A stretch of 64,000 bases of DNA from Litorimonas sp964352855 (GCA_964352855.1 CAYGTR010000012.1:11562-75561), one strand, 5' to 3'. Counted from the first letter of the stretch, positions 53,483 through 63,811 are shown. Notes: generated by a model not told the origin, from the letters alone. Numbers and translations are program-made.

Positions 53483-55095
53483 CTAGGTCGGCATCGAATA
53501 ATTAGGCGCTTCACGCGCTATGTGGACGTCATGCACATGGCTNNNNNNNNNNNNNNNNNNNNNNNNNNNNNNNNNNNNNNNNNNNNNNNNNNNNNNNNNN
53601 NNNNNNNNNNNNNNNNNNNNNNNNNNNNNNNNNNNNNNNNNNTCGGCATCGAATAATTAGGCGCTTCACGCGCTATGTGGACGTCATGCACATGGCTCTC
53701 ACGTAGGCCGGCATTTGTGATTTTTACAAATTCAGCATTCTTGTGCAGATCAGCAATTGTACGAGACCCCGTGTAACCCATTGTTGCACGAATGCCACCA
53801 AGGAGTTGATGCAGGATCGGACCTACCGGTCCTTTGAACGCAATACGCCCTTCAATGCCTTCAGGAACCAATTTCATAGAGTCGTTGACTTCTTTCTGGA
53901 AGTAACGATCCGCAGAACCTCGCGCCATAGCGGAAACAGATCCCATACCGCGATAAGCTTTATAAGAGCGCCCTTGATAGAGAAAGACTTCGCCGGGTGT
54001 TTCTTCAGCGCCCGCAAGAAGTGAGCCCACCATTGCGCATTCCGCACCAGCCGCGAGCGCTTTGGCCATGTCACCTGAATATTTAATCCCGCCATCGGCA
54101 ATCACAGGCACACCTGCTTTGTGCGCCACTGAACATGCATCCATAATTGCTGTTAATTGTGGCACGCCAACACCTGCCACGATACGTGTTGTGCAAATGG
54201 AACCCGGACCAATTCCGACTTTGATAGCATCAGCCCCAGCATCAATCAGGGCTTTAGCAGCTCCTGCTGTTGCAATGTTACCCGCAATAATCTGCGCGTT
54301 CGGATAGTTTCTTTTTAATCGTTTCACGGTCTCAATAACTTTAGACGAATGACCATGGGCGGTATCAATCACCACGGCGTCAGCCCCTGCAGCGATTAGA
54401 GCAACAGCGCGGTCATATCCTGCATCCCCGACGGTAGATGCCGCTGCGACACGCAGGCGCCCTTTTTCATCCTTACAAGCATTCGGATGAGACAGTGCTT
54501 TATCCATATCCTTGACGGTAATCAGGCCTACACAGCGATAGGCTTCATCTACCACCAAAAGGCGCTCAATACGATGCTTGTGTAAAAGAGCTCTCGCATC
54601 TTGTTCGGACGCGCCAACTTTCACTGTGACAATATCTTTCGTCATCAGGTTTTTCACGAGTTCATTCGGATCATCCGCAAATCTTACATCCCGATTTGTC
54701 ACAATACCAACGAGTTTGCCGTCATCTTCAACGACAGGAATACCCGAGATATTATATCTGTTTCCAATTTCACCCAGTTCAGCACGCGTAGCATTAGGGC
54801 CAATCGTGATAGGGTTAACCACCATTCCGGACTCAAAACGCTTAACTTTTCGGACTTCTTCGGCCTGTTCTTCGATAGACAGATTTCGGTGAATGACGCC
54901 GATCCCACCCGTCTGTGCCATCGCAATGGCGAGGGGTGCCTCTGTCACAGTATCCATAGCCGCACTGACCAAAGGCACATTGATCGAAATATCTTTCGTA
55001 AAGCGCGTTTTTAAAATCGCATCAGCAGGTAAGATGTCAGAAGCCTGTGGCTGCAAAAGGACATCATCGAAGGTCAACCCTTCTCGAATCTCCAT
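53483..55095 (-). CDS. guaB: IMP dehydrogenase (3' end split by an assembly gap)
   Basis: Oxidises IMP to XMP. N-terminus TFDDVLLQPQASDILPAD; two CBS domains (about 95-205); catalytic Cys in GIGPGSICTTR; flap region AYRGMGSVSAMA. The gene runs from 55095 to the 100-N gap. The 55 bases right of the gap (53643-53697) are repeated exactly left of it (53488-53542), and beyond the left copy the frame continues as Met-Pro-Thr-stop (stop 53483-53485). Collapsing the duplicate gives 485 residues, the family norm. As written the gap breaks the frame. Confidence 0.94.
53488..53542. repeat. Left copy of a 55-bp duplication flanking the assembly gap
   Basis: Identical to 53643-53697. Both copies are the last codons of guaB. 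Best explained as two contig ends that overlap but were scaffolded with Ns instead of being merged. Confidence 0.95.
53543..53642. other. Assembly gap (100 N)
   Basis: One hundred undetermined bases, a placeholder length. Flanking duplication implies the real gap is negative, so no sequence is missing. Confidence 0.95.
53643..53697. repeat. Right copy of the 55-bp duplication flanking the assembly gap
   Basis: Identical to 53488-53542; carries the guaB codons for the C-terminal region ending in APNYSMP. Confidence 0.95.
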
Positions 55096-55156
55096 GGGAG
55101 TCTCCTATCTCTTTTGCAGGCGGTGGTTATCAGTAATCAACGCTGCCCGCAAACCG

Positions 55157-55175
55157 AAAAACAGTAGAAACTGTT
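55157..55175 (-). terminator. Weak hairpin terminator after rlmE
   Basis: On the minus strand AACAGT pairs with ACTGTT over TTCT, followed by TTT. Six-bp AT-rich stem, seven bases past the rlmE stop and upstream of guaB. May partly separate the two transcripts. Confidence 0.4.
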
Positions 55176-55181
55176 AAAGAC

Positions 55182-55943
55182 TTAGTCTGTTTTTGGGTTT
55201 TGCAGGTTTAGGGCGACCAGATAGATTTCAGGACTTCCTTTTCGTGATGATTCCGGTTTGGCATGTTTAACGGTTTGGAAGCGTGATTTGAGCTCATTTA
55301 GCAAGCGACTTTCAGCCCCGCCTTGAAAGACCTTTGTTGCAAAATGTCCACCGGGCCTTAGCGTGCGCATGGCAAAATCAGCCGCCGCTTCGACTAAAGC
55401 TACCGTTTTTAGGTGGTCAGTATTTTTATGCCCCGTTGTATTGGCGGCCAAATCAGACAGAACAACATCGGGTGCCGCACCCAGCAAAGCTTTGATTTTT
55501 TCAGGCGCATCTTCGGCCATGAAATCATATTCAATGAGGTCAGCCCCTGCGATGATGTCGACCGGTAAGAGGTCGATACCGACCACCCGCTCAGCGCCAC
55601 GCTTTATCGCAATCTGCACCCATCCGCCCGGCGCACAACCAAGATCAACAACAAGACTATTCGGCTTTATCAGATTAAATTTGTCATCAAGTTCTTCGAG
55701 CTTAAAGGCTGCGCGAGAGCGATAGCCTTTGATTTTCGCTTCCTTGACATAAGGATCATTAATCTGGCGTTCGATCCAGAGCTTAGAGGATATCTTACGC
55801 CCACGGGCCGTTTTGACCTTTTTGTGCATCATCCGTGTGGCGTTATCTTTGTCAGCTTTCGGAGTCTTGCGACTACGTTTTTCATCCGTCGGCTTGCTGC
55901 CGCTCATTTTGCGACCATTGCTATTTATGGGATTTTTACTCAT
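55182..55943 (-). CDS. rlmE: 23S rRNA 2'-O-methyltransferase RlmE (FtsJ)
   Basis: Methylates U2552 of 23S rRNA on the 50S subunit. About 253 residues. SAM site VVDLGCAPGGWVQIA; catalytic Lys in YRSRAAFKLEELDDKF; Asp in VVLSDLAANTTGH; second Lys in FATKVFQGG. A basic N-terminal extension of about 50 residues precedes ARGRKISSKLWIERQ. ATG 55943 or 55946; ATG 55907 is a later option. Overlaps the ppx/gppA gene. Confidence 0.95.
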   Translation of the reverse strand: MSKNPINSNGRKMSGSKPTDEKRSRKTPKADKDNATRMMHKKVKTARGRKISSKLWIERQINDPYVKEAKIKGYRSRAAFKLEELDDKFNLIKPNSLVVDLGCAPGGWVQIAIKRGAERVVGIDLLPVDIIAGADLIEYDFMAEDAPEKIKALLGAAPDVVLSDLAANTTGHKNTDHLKTVALVEAAADFAMRTLRPGGHFATKVFQGGAESRLLNELKSRFQTVKHAKPESSRKGSPEIYLVALNLQNPKTD

Positions 55944-57060
55944 CATCTCCGCCAACGTTAAGCTCTGGGAGACTTCTGATTTTTTGGTGGCGATCCATGA
56001 GTCCCATTAGCATACCTTCGCGCAGCCCCCTATCAGCAACCCGGATCATCTTACTTGGCCACATCTCACACAATACATCTGTAATGGCGCATCCTGCAAC
56101 AAGCAGGCGTGCACGGTCTTTTCCTATACAAGGTTCTTTGGCTCTGTCTTCGGGACTGCGACGTGCCATGTCCCGAGCGACCCGCACGGCATCCGTTGAG
56201 CGGAACCATAGCCCGTCAACTTTATCGCGCTGATAATAAGGTAGTTTTAAATGAATACCGGCCAAAGACGTGATCGTGCCGGAGGTGCCTATGATATGCC
56301 CCTTCCCGTCTTGGAACGTACGGGTGAAACGTGTGCTGCATCCCGCCTCTTCGATTAAATCGCGTACCATTTGTTTCATATCTTCATACCAGGTGGTGCG
56401 ATCTTCCAGTTCAGGTACGCGTTCTGAGAGAGTCACGACACCAATAGGCAAAGAAGCCCAAGCGCTTATTGGCGGTCGGTGTGTCCGCATTTTGTGTTCA
56501 GGATCACGTAATTTGCGAACATCAACCCAACTTAACTCAGTAGAGCCGCCACCGATATCTACGACAAGCGCAACATCTTTCGTCGGATCAATAAGATTTA
56601 AGCACCCCATAACAGAGAGGCGCGCTTCAACACGGGCTGAAATAATTTCGAGGGAGATACCTGTCTTTTCTTTGACGCGTGTGAGAAATTCTTCTCCATT
56701 GCTCGCCCGACGGCAGGCCTCTGTTGCTACGCATCGCCAACGTTTCACATTTTTGGATTTCATTTTACGAGAACAAACCGCCAAAGCCTCAACCGCAGTA
56801 TCCATACTGTCTTGGGCTAGCGCACCAGACCCGGCCAAACCATGCCCAAGACGCACAACTTTGGAGTAGCTATCAACAATTCTAAAGCTATCACCCTGCG
56901 CTTTCGCGATTAAAAGGCGACAATTATTTGTACCCAAATCGAGGGCCGCAAATGTAGCGGGCTTTGAGCCGCGTTCTCCGCGACTACGCCCTGACCGTCC
57001 CCGCCGCTCATGGCCAAGTGCCGATGAGGGGGCGGAGCCGGACGGTTCTATGTCCGGCAT
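55936..57060 (-). CDS. Ppx/GppA-family exopolyphosphatase/pppGpp phosphohydrolase
   Basis: 374 residues. ASKHA phosphatase fold: AALDLGTNNCRLLIA and VVDIGGGSTELSWV. The family covers polyphosphate and pppGpp hydrolysis; I cannot separate them. No C-terminal HD domain, unlike the ~500-residue forms. A basic Gly/Arg-rich N-terminus precedes the domain. ATG 57060 follows AGAGAAG. Ppx-rlmE adjacency is seen in many alphaproteobacteria. Confidence 0.9.
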   Translation of the reverse strand: MPDIEPSGSAPSSALGHERRGRSGRSRGERGSKPATFAALDLGTNNCRLLIAKAQGDSFRIVDSYSKVVRLGHGLAGSGALAQDSMDTAVEALAVCSRKMKSKNVKRWRCVATEACRRASNGEEFLTRVKEKTGISLEIISARVEARLSVMGCLNLIDPTKDVALVVDIGGGSTELSWVDVRKLRDPEHKMRTHRPPISAWASLPIGVVTLSERVPELEDRTTWYEDMKQMVRDLIEEAGCSTRFTRTFQDGKGHIIGTSGTITSLAGIHLKLPYYQRDKVDGLWFRSTDAVRVARDMARRSPEDRAKEPCIGKDRARLLVAGCAITDVLCEMWPSKMIRVADRGLREGMLMGLMDRHQKIRSLPELNVGGDDE

Positions 57061-57189
57061 GATCTTCTCTCTATTTTGATAGGGTCGCGCCGAATAATCC
57101 TTCGCGCCGCACTATCTGTTCTTGACTTAGGTAACGGATTTTATCGCAAGCGTAAATCCGAAACTTTATTTTGAAATCAGTCTTCAATA

Positions 57190-58935
57190 TCAGTGAATAT
57201 CAATGTGATCAGAAAATTGAGACCAGTCCGGCTCAGGGCTTAATGCCTCCATGGCGTCATGTTGAGACAGAAATATTTGTCCTGTGAGTTCATCTAATAA
57301 ATTGGACCGAAAAAGGCGCTCTTTTACTCGACTTTGCATGTCAGAGAAATGAAGTTTAATCCCGACCGCCTTTAAACGCTTATTGATTTCGTGTAGGCTA
57401 GATAGCGCACTTGCGTCAATGCGGCTAACGGCTGTGCACATAAGAACGAGATCATGCATATTGGGACTAGATGCTATTATCTCTGAAATACGGTTTTCTA
57501 GGGAACGTGCATTAGCGTAGTAAAGACTCTCATCAATCCGCAATGTTTTCACTTCTTCATTCGTTTCCACAATAAAACGCGATGCATCTCGGTAGTGTTC
57601 AGTTCCCGGAAAACGACCAACTTCTGCAATGTGAGGATGTAAGGTCTGGCGAATATGTAGGGCCATAGCTAATACAACACCAATCAAAACACCCCATTGG
57701 ACACCAAAAATTAAAACTGAGAGGAATGTCGCAACAGCCGTCAAACCATCAGCACGGCTATAAACCCAAGTTCGCCAAATATTCTTAAAGTCAAGAAGGG
57801 ATAAGCAGGCGATAATAATCAGTGCCGCCAGAACAGCCAATGGCAAGGCTTTTAAAACAGGTGTCAGAAAGAGTGCGGTCAGTCCCATAAATACAGCTGT
57901 AAAGATATTGACCATCGGCGTTTTACCGCCTGCAGACACATTTACGGCCGTACGCGACATGCTACCATTTATAGGATACCCGCCAGACATCCCCGCTACA
58001 AAATTAGACGCGCCCAAGCCGAGCAATTCTCTGTTTGTATCCAAATGTGTCCGGTTGCGAGCTGCAAATTCCTGCGCTGTTGATGTGCTGTCTACGAACG
58101 CCACAACTGCAATAACTGCGGCAGGCATTAAAAGACCTTCTAGCATATACATAGAGACATCTGGCATAGCAAAGGGCGGTAATCCGGCGGGAACTGTTCC
58201 GACGATGGCCAAATCATATCTGTCATAAAGATTAAAACCGGAACTAATTAAAATGTAAAAGATAATTACAACAATTGGGGTCATTCTTGCGACGAGCTTG
58301 GCATGTTTACTTTTGACGCCTGCCTTTACGAGACCGAAACCTAGTGCTGACTTACTTGCATAAAGGATGATGCAGGCTGATAAGCCGACCATCATTGTGA
58401 CACCTTTTGCATCTCCAAGACTTTTCCAAAGTGATGAGATAAGGTCTAAAGCCGTTGTGCCTGATGCAGACACACCAAAAATATGTTTTAATTGAGAGAT
58501 TACAATCAAAAGAGCTGCGCCCGTTATATAAGCCGATACAACTGGGCGAGATACGAAATTCATGATAATTCCGCCACGTAGCAGCCCTGCCCCGATAAGC
58601 ATTATACCCACCATGAGCGCTAAAACAGCCGCACTAATCAGGCGGGTTTCCTCCGGCAAGGTGACAAGGCAAGCCGCTGTCATCAGCGAAATAACTGCGG
58701 TAGGACCAACTGTCAGCTGTCTGGATGATCCAAATAAAGCATAGGCTATAAGAGGAAAAATAGAAACATAAATGCCGAGTTGGGGCGGTAAGCCCGCCAA
58801 CAGCGCATAGGCCAACGACTGCGGCACCAATAGAATTGACACAATAATAGCGGCAATTAAATCATCGCTGAAGACCGATGTTGAATAGCCATTTAGCCAA
58901 TCAAAATGCTGACGAATTGAAGTCTTAAGGCGCAT
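57190..58935 (-). CDS. SulP-family anion permease with STAS domain
   Basis: 581 residues. About ten to twelve membrane segments (about 25-420), including the SulP signature around LVPQSLAYALLAGLPPQLG, and a C-terminal STAS domain (about 440-555: MHDLVLMCTAVSRIDASALS). SulP proteins carry sulfate, bicarbonate or dicarboxylates. The large sulfate-assimilation set in this window makes sulfate plausible, but it is about 32 kb from cysD. Substrate unproven. Confidence 0.9.
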   Translation of the reverse strand: MRLKTSIRQHFDWLNGYSTSVFSDDLIAAIIVSILLVPQSLAYALLAGLPPQLGIYVSIFPLIAYALFGSSRQLTVGPTAVISLMTAACLVTLPEETRLISAAVLALMVGIMLIGAGLLRGGIIMNFVSRPVVSAYITGAALLIVISQLKHIFGVSASGTTALDLISSLWKSLGDAKGVTMMVGLSACIILYASKSALGFGLVKAGVKSKHAKLVARMTPIVVIIFYILISSGFNLYDRYDLAIVGTVPAGLPPFAMPDVSMYMLEGLLMPAAVIAVVAFVDSTSTAQEFAARNRTHLDTNRELLGLGASNFVAGMSGGYPINGSMSRTAVNVSAGGKTPMVNIFTAVFMGLTALFLTPVLKALPLAVLAALIIIACLSLLDFKNIWRTWVYSRADGLTAVATFLSVLIFGVQWGVLIGVVLAMALHIRQTLHPHIAEVGRFPGTEHYRDASRFIVETNEEVKTLRIDESLYYANARSLENRISEIIASSPNMHDLVLMCTAVSRIDASALSSLHEINKRLKAVGIKLHFSDMQSRVKERLFRSNLLDELTGQIFLSQHDAMEALSPEPDWSQFSDHIDIH

Positions 58936-58977
58936 CAGGCCTGCTCACATGGGGCGTAAAAACCAATAAGCAAAAGA

Positions 58978-59406
58978 CTATTCATTGCTCTCCTTAAAAG
59001 CATAGTCTTTTAGCATAGGATAGATTTGATTTAAATTATAGGGGCTCTTTTCAAGTGCGTCGACAACACCCTCAAAACCAAGTGAATCAAGATGCGAGAA
59101 GGCCCATAATACAGTCGAACGCATGCCGCTGCCGCAAAAAGCAACGATTGGTCGCGGCGCATTTTTATAGGCTGTTACACTGGCCTCAATAAGGCCGGGC
59201 TCAATACCACCGGACATAGGGATATGAAAATAATCTATAGACAGATTATGCGCTGTGGTTTCCATATCTTGTGACAGAGGCTGTAAAGGCGCCTCCATAT
59301 CAGGGCGGTTATTGATGAACGTCATAACGCCTTGTTCTGCAAGCGCTTCTAGCTGCGCAGGCAAAAGTTGCCCCGTTACAAATACATCACCGGGTAATTC
59401 GTACAT
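58978..59406 (-). CDS. DUF442/TIGR01244-family protein (DSP-like phosphatase or sulfurtransferase)
   Basis: 142 residues. VTGQLLPAQLEALAEQGVMTFINNRPD is split across the N-terminus (ending in FINNRPD), and the active-site loop is FCGSGMRS, a Cys-x5-Arg-like phosphatase loop. The family is like the Blh N-terminal domain, linked to sulfide or phosphotyrosine chemistry in other species. Lies between the SulP permease and transketolase, three bases after tkt. Function not assignable. Confidence 0.8.
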   Translation of the reverse strand: MYELPGDVFVTGQLLPAQLEALAEQGVMTFINNRPDMEAPLQPLSQDMETTAHNLSIDYFHIPMSGGIEPGLIEASVTAYKNAPRPIVAFCGSGMRSTVLWAFSHLDSLGFEGVVDALEKSPYNLNQIYPMLKDYAFKESNE

Positions 59407-59409
59407 GAT

Positions 59410-61404
59410 TTAACGTCCCAATTTTGACTTTGCCATTTCAATAATAGCGTCCGTTGTAATGCCAAAATGCGGGAATAGATCTGCCCCTGGTGCAGAGGCT
59501 CCGAAGCTGTCCATGCCAATAAAGCCGCCGTCACGACCGATTAAGGCGTCCCAACCTTGGCGAATGCCCGCTTCAATTGCGATTTTAGGTAAATCTTTTC
59601 CCAATACAGAGCGGATGTAATTTTCGTCTTGCTCCATAAAAATATCCAAACATGGAATAGATACAACACGTGCGCTGATGCCTTGTGTGGTTAAGACTTC
59701 ATGGGCTTCCACCGCTAAATGTACTTCTGAACCTGTCGCCAAAAGTACAATTTCATCTGACCCTGCACCGGGTCGTAAAACATAGCCACCGCGCTCGCAC
59801 ACATTCTTCGAGGCATCGTCTCTCAACGCAGGCACATTTTGACGGGTTAAAGCCATGACAGAAGGCGCATTTTTGCGCTGCACAGCTAATTCCCAGCACT
59901 CCGCAGTCTCAACGGCGTCTGCTGGACGGTAGGTGTAAGTATTGGGAATGGCTCGCAGAGAGGCCAAATGCTCGACAGGCTGATGGGTCGGCCCGTCCTC
60001 GCCAACTCCAATGGAGTCATGTGTAGCAACATAAATAGCCTGGATTTCCATAAGGGCAGCCAGTCGTAATGAAGGACGGCAATAATCCATAAAGACCATA
60101 AACAGACCTGAATACGGAATGATCCCGCCATGCAGCGCCATACCATTCATAGCCGCCGCCATAGCATGTTCGCGTATGCCGTAATTGATATAGCGACCAC
60201 CATAGTTACCTGCTTGAATTTCATCCGATGTGGCAGGTGTTTTCGTCTTATTTGAACCTTCCAAATCAGCCGAGCCTGAGATCATGTCTGTGAGCGCGGC
60301 CGTTAAAGGTGCTAAAGCTTTGCCGGAGGATGCGCGGGTTGCCATTGTGGGCATATCTTTCGCAATGGCATCTTTATAAGTTTGGAAAGCTTCAAGCCAA
60401 CCGGCATTGAGCTCGCCTGCTATCGCGCGCTTAAAATCAGCCGCTTGCGATGTGTCAGACAAACGATCCGTCCATTCTTTATGTGCTTTGCGACCTTTAC
60501 GACCCGGACGTTTCCAGAGCTTGTAAACATGCTCCGGAATTTCAAAAGGTTCGTAGCCCCACCCGCGCGCCCTACGTGTTGCGGCGATTTCATCATCGCC
60601 GAGCGGCGAGCCATGTGCTTTGTTTGATCCCGCTTTATTCGGCGCACCTTTACCAATAGTGGTTTTACAAGCAATCATTGTAGGTAGCTCTGATTTTTGC
60701 GCACGACGAATAGCATTCGCGATTTGCGATGGGTTATGCCCATCAATCTCAATGACTTTCCAGCCTGATGCTTCGAAGCGTTTCTTTTGATTTGTTGAAT
60801 CTGAGAGCGAAACAGGCCCATCAATTGTGATGCTATTGTCATCCCAGAGAACAATCATTTTGTTGAGTTTCAAGTGTCCGGCCAATGCAATAGCTTCTTG
60901 GCTAATGCCTTCCATCAAGCAACCATCTCCGGCAATCACATATGTATAGTGGTTGACTAAGCCATCGCCATATCTCGCATTGAGATGGCGTTCTGCGATG
61001 GCAAAACCGACAGCATTTGCTATGCCCTGCCCCAATGGCCCTGTTGTAGTTTCGACACCCGGCACATGTCCATATTCGGGATGACCTGCTGTTATGGAAC
61101 CCAGTTGACGGAAGTTTTTAATTTGCTCCATCGTCATGGCTTTATAACCCGTCAAATGAAGCAGGCTATAAATCAACATAGAACCGTGACCCGCAGAAAG
61201 GATAAAGCGGTCGCGATCTGGCCAATTCGGCGCACTCGGATCAAATTTCAAAAATTTAGAAAATAAGACCGTCGCCACATCGGCCATACCCATTGGCATG
61301 CCGGGATGTCCTGAATTGGCTTTTTGGACTGCATCCATAGAGAGCGCAGCAATTGCGTTGGCCATATCTCGATGTTCGAGTTGGGATTTTGAAAGTTCAG
61401 TCAT
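59410..61404 (-). CDS. tkt: Transketolase
   Basis: Thiamine-diphosphate enzyme of the pentose phosphate and Calvin pathways. 664 residues: GHPGMPMGMA, TTGPLGQGIANAVG, GDGCLMEGISQEA (ThDP/metal motif), and FMDYCRPSLRLAAL. HDSIGVGEDGPTHQPVEHL is the transketolase signature. Full length, normal. DUF442 gene follows three bases later. Confidence 0.97.
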   Translation of the reverse strand: MTELSKSQLEHRDMANAIAALSMDAVQKANSGHPGMPMGMADVATVLFSKFLKFDPSAPNWPDRDRFILSAGHGSMLIYSLLHLTGYKAMTMEQIKNFRQLGSITAGHPEYGHVPGVETTTGPLGQGIANAVGFAIAERHLNARYGDGLVNHYTYVIAGDGCLMEGISQEAIALAGHLKLNKMIVLWDDNSITIDGPVSLSDSTNQKKRFEASGWKVIEIDGHNPSQIANAIRRAQKSELPTMIACKTTIGKGAPNKAGSNKAHGSPLGDDEIAATRRARGWGYEPFEIPEHVYKLWKRPGRKGRKAHKEWTDRLSDTSQAADFKRAIAGELNAGWLEAFQTYKDAIAKDMPTMATRASSGKALAPLTAALTDMISGSADLEGSNKTKTPATSDEIQAGNYGGRYINYGIREHAMAAAMNGMALHGGIIPYSGLFMVFMDYCRPSLRLAALMEIQAIYVATHDSIGVGEDGPTHQPVEHLASLRAIPNTYTYRPADAVETAECWELAVQRKNAPSVMALTRQNVPALRDDASKNVCERGGYVLRPGAGSDEIVLLATGSEVHLAVEAHEVLTTQGISARVVSIPCLDIFMEQDENYIRSVLGKDLPKIAIEAGIRQGWDALIGRDGGFIGMDSFGASAPGADLFPHFGITTDAIIEMAKSKLGR

Positions 61405-61535
61405 GGGGTCTCTTTGGTCAAATGAGCGATCACATCAGGCGCAATATGTTAATCCATTACGATTCCACACCTTTGTTAAAAGCCTTAAACGCATTTTTAC
61501 TTAAAAACAGCCGTAAAGGTTAAAGCTTATGTGGA

Positions 61536-63419
61536 TTATAGACCAAAGGCCCGCGCTGTATGATAGGTTATACCTGCCGCGACATAAGCGAGCACAAAGA
61601 GATAGCCAAAAGCGAATAACGGCCACTTCCAGCTATTGGTCTCTTTTTTGATAATCGCAAACGTCGACAAGCATTGTGGCGCGAAAACAAACCAGGCCAA
61701 GAAGGCAAGTGCAGTTGGTAAAGACCACGCACTTTGCAGCATAGCGGATAGACCTGCTTCATCACTCTCGCTCAAGGCGTAAATTGTCGCTAAGGCGCCA
61801 ACCGCCACTTCTCGAGCGGCCATGGCCGGTATCAAACTGATAGCGATTTCGAGATTAAACCCGATAGGTGCCAAAATTGGTTCTAATAAGCTGCCAATTT
61901 TCCCTGCGTAAGTTTCTCGTATTGATCCTGCATTTGCTGGATAGCTCGCCAAGAACCAGATAAGAATCGTTGCAGGTAAAATGATACGTCCTGCACGAGA
62001 GACAAATATCGCGCCTCTTTCCCACAACCCCCGTAGATAGTCTTTAAATACGGGCATTTTATAGCTGGGAAGCTCAATCAACAGGCCGGATGACTCACCG
62101 CGTGTAAGCGTCTTTTTAAAGATGAAAGCCATAATCATGGCAAACACAACCCCCACAATCATAAGACCAAATGCTACTAACCCTTGCAGATTAAAGACCC
62201 CTACATTTTGTGAAGGAATAAAAGCGCCGATAATCAATAGGTAAACAGGCCAACGCGCGGCACAGGTCATGAGCGGCGCAATCATAATTGTTGTAATCCG
62301 ATCTCGCTCTTGTTCAATTGTACGTGCCGCCATAATACCTGGAATAGCGCAAGCAAAACTGGAAAGAAGCGGGATGAACGCACGGCCGTTCAGTCCTATT
62401 TTTGACATGAGCGTGTCGACCAAGAAAGCAGCACGCGCCATATAACCCGATGCTTCCAGTAACAATATAAATGCAAAAAGAATAATAATTTGAGGCAAAA
62501 AAACAAGAACCCCGCCAACACCCGCGATAATGCCATCGCTGATTAATGACTGAATCCAGCCCTCGGGCAAAGTTGAGGCGACCACGCCCTGCAACCAACC
62601 AAACACAGCCTCTATACCATCCATCATAGGACCTGACCAAGAGTAGACGGCTTGGAACATTAAGAATAAAAGCCCGAAGAGTATAACAAGGCCCAAGAAA
62701 GGATTGAGTACAAATTTATCAATGCGTTGCGTGAAAGTCTCAACGCGTTTTACCCGTGTAACAGTCTCTGATGTAATCGCGCGGGCTTGTGCCTGAAGCT
62801 CTTTCAGCTCCCCTTGTACTCTTTCCGGAACTTTGGCCTGACCCTTAAGGACATCTGGAGACCAACTGTCCAGAAACTGAAGCAATTGCCCTCTCCCTGA
62901 GGCTCTGACCGCCACGCATGAAATCACAGGGATGCCGAGCTTGGCTTCCAGTCCCTGTAGGTCAATTGTCATGCCGTCACGGGCGGCCATATCCATCATA
63001 TTGAGGACCAGAACCATCGGGAGGCCATGTTGTTTTGCTTGAATGACATTATGAAGATGCGTCGAAATATGCGAGGCATCCATCATAAAGATTATGGCAT
63101 CAGGTGCGCGCTCACCCTGTAAATTACCGCGCACGGCATCAAGAGCGACACGCTCATCCATACTGTGTCCGCAATCTCCATAAACACCCGGTAGATCTAA
63201 AAGCTCTGACTTTTGCCCATTTGGAAGTTCAAAGTGACCGATTCGATACTCAACCGTCACGCCCGGATAATTGGCAATCTTCGCGCGTCCGCCTGTTAAA
63301 GCGTTAAACAGTGAAGTTTTACCACAATTGGGCGCCCCTAGCAGAGCGAGGCGTAATGACTTATCCAAAGATGACAAAGAGGCTGTATTGCCCTCATAGC
63401 TCAAGATTGTTTCTGACAT
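61536..63419 (-). CDS. feoB: Ferrous iron transporter B
   Basis: About 627 residues. N-terminal G-protein domain: GAPNCGKTSLFNAL (G1), VTVEYR (G2 area), LDLPGVYG (G3), NMMD (G4). Gate regions of the membrane part include FACAIPGIMAAR and AMAAREV. Short FeoB without a FeoC-like part. ATG 63419 preferred; GTG 63425 is in frame. Follows feoA on the same strand 18 bases away. Confidence 0.96.
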   Translation of the reverse strand: MSETILSYEGNTASLSSLDKSLRLALLGAPNCGKTSLFNALTGGRAKIANYPGVTVEYRIGHFELPNGQKSELLDLPGVYGDCGHSMDERVALDAVRGNLQGERAPDAIIFMMDASHISTHLHNVIQAKQHGLPMVLVLNMMDMAARDGMTIDLQGLEAKLGIPVISCVAVRASGRGQLLQFLDSWSPDVLKGQAKVPERVQGELKELQAQARAITSETVTRVKRVETFTQRIDKFVLNPFLGLVILFGLLFLMFQAVYSWSGPMMDGIEAVFGWLQGVVASTLPEGWIQSLISDGIIAGVGGVLVFLPQIIILFAFILLLEASGYMARAAFLVDTLMSKIGLNGRAFIPLLSSFACAIPGIMAARTIEQERDRITTIMIAPLMTCAARWPVYLLIIGAFIPSQNVGVFNLQGLVAFGLMIVGVVFAMIMAFIFKKTLTRGESSGLLIELPSYKMPVFKDYLRGLWERGAIFVSRAGRIILPATILIWFLASYPANAGSIRETYAGKIGSLLEPILAPIGFNLEIAISLIPAMAAREVAVGALATIYALSESDEAGLSAMLQSAWSLPTALAFLAWFVFAPQCLSTFAIIKKETNSWKWPLFAFGYLFVLAYVAAGITYHTARAFGL

Positions 63420-63437
63420 GATCACTGTTGCGCGGTA

Positions 63438-63695
63438 CTACCGCAGCTCTTTCATGTTTTGTGCTTCTAACAGCTTAATTTTGATGTTAGAAGCATCGCA
63501 ACGGCGCAGAGCGATAATAGCACCGTTTAATCTAACGGACATGGGGTTCTTATTGAAAAGACCAAAGTGCAGAGCTTCGACATTATCGCCCTCGGCAAAC
63601 CCAATTTCACGCAATCTCGTTTCAAGCTCGAGATTGTCCGAGGAAAACCCGACTATTTTAGCCGGGGTTTTGTGCTTTAATTTATCAAGGGTCAT
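63438..63695 (-). CDS. feoA: FeoA-family protein
   Basis: 85 residues from ATG 63695 (MTLDKLKHKTPAKIVGF). SH3-like fold: LREIGFAEGDNVEALHFG and PMSVRLNGAIIALRR. Small cytosolic partner of FeoB. A longer upstream frame crosses a symmetric regulatory site and is unlikely. Confidence 0.93.
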   Translation of the reverse strand: MTLDKLKHKTPAKIVGFSSDNLELETRLREIGFAEGDNVEALHFGLFNKNPMSVRLNGAIIALRRCDASNIKIKLLEAQNMKELR

Positions 63696-63702
63696 AGCAA
63701 AA

Positions 63703-63724
63703 GCATTAATGCGAACAATTCGCA
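63703..63724. promoter_or_regulatory. Fur-like palindrome(s) upstream of feoA
   Basis: TGCGAACAATTCGCA (63710-63724) has six-base perfect arms around CAA and resembles the TGxGAA-N3-TTCxCA form of Fur boxes. It overlaps a second perfect palindrome, GCATTAATGC (63703-63712). They lie 8-29 bp upstream of feoA, suiting iron-dependent repression. Assignment to Fur is inference. Confidence 0.5.
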
Positions 63725-63811
63725 AAAGCAAAAGAAAACCACATCTTTTTTGATGCAAAACAAATTTTAAACAGAACCGAAAATTTCATGATATTAACAG
63801 TGTTTTGTCCA

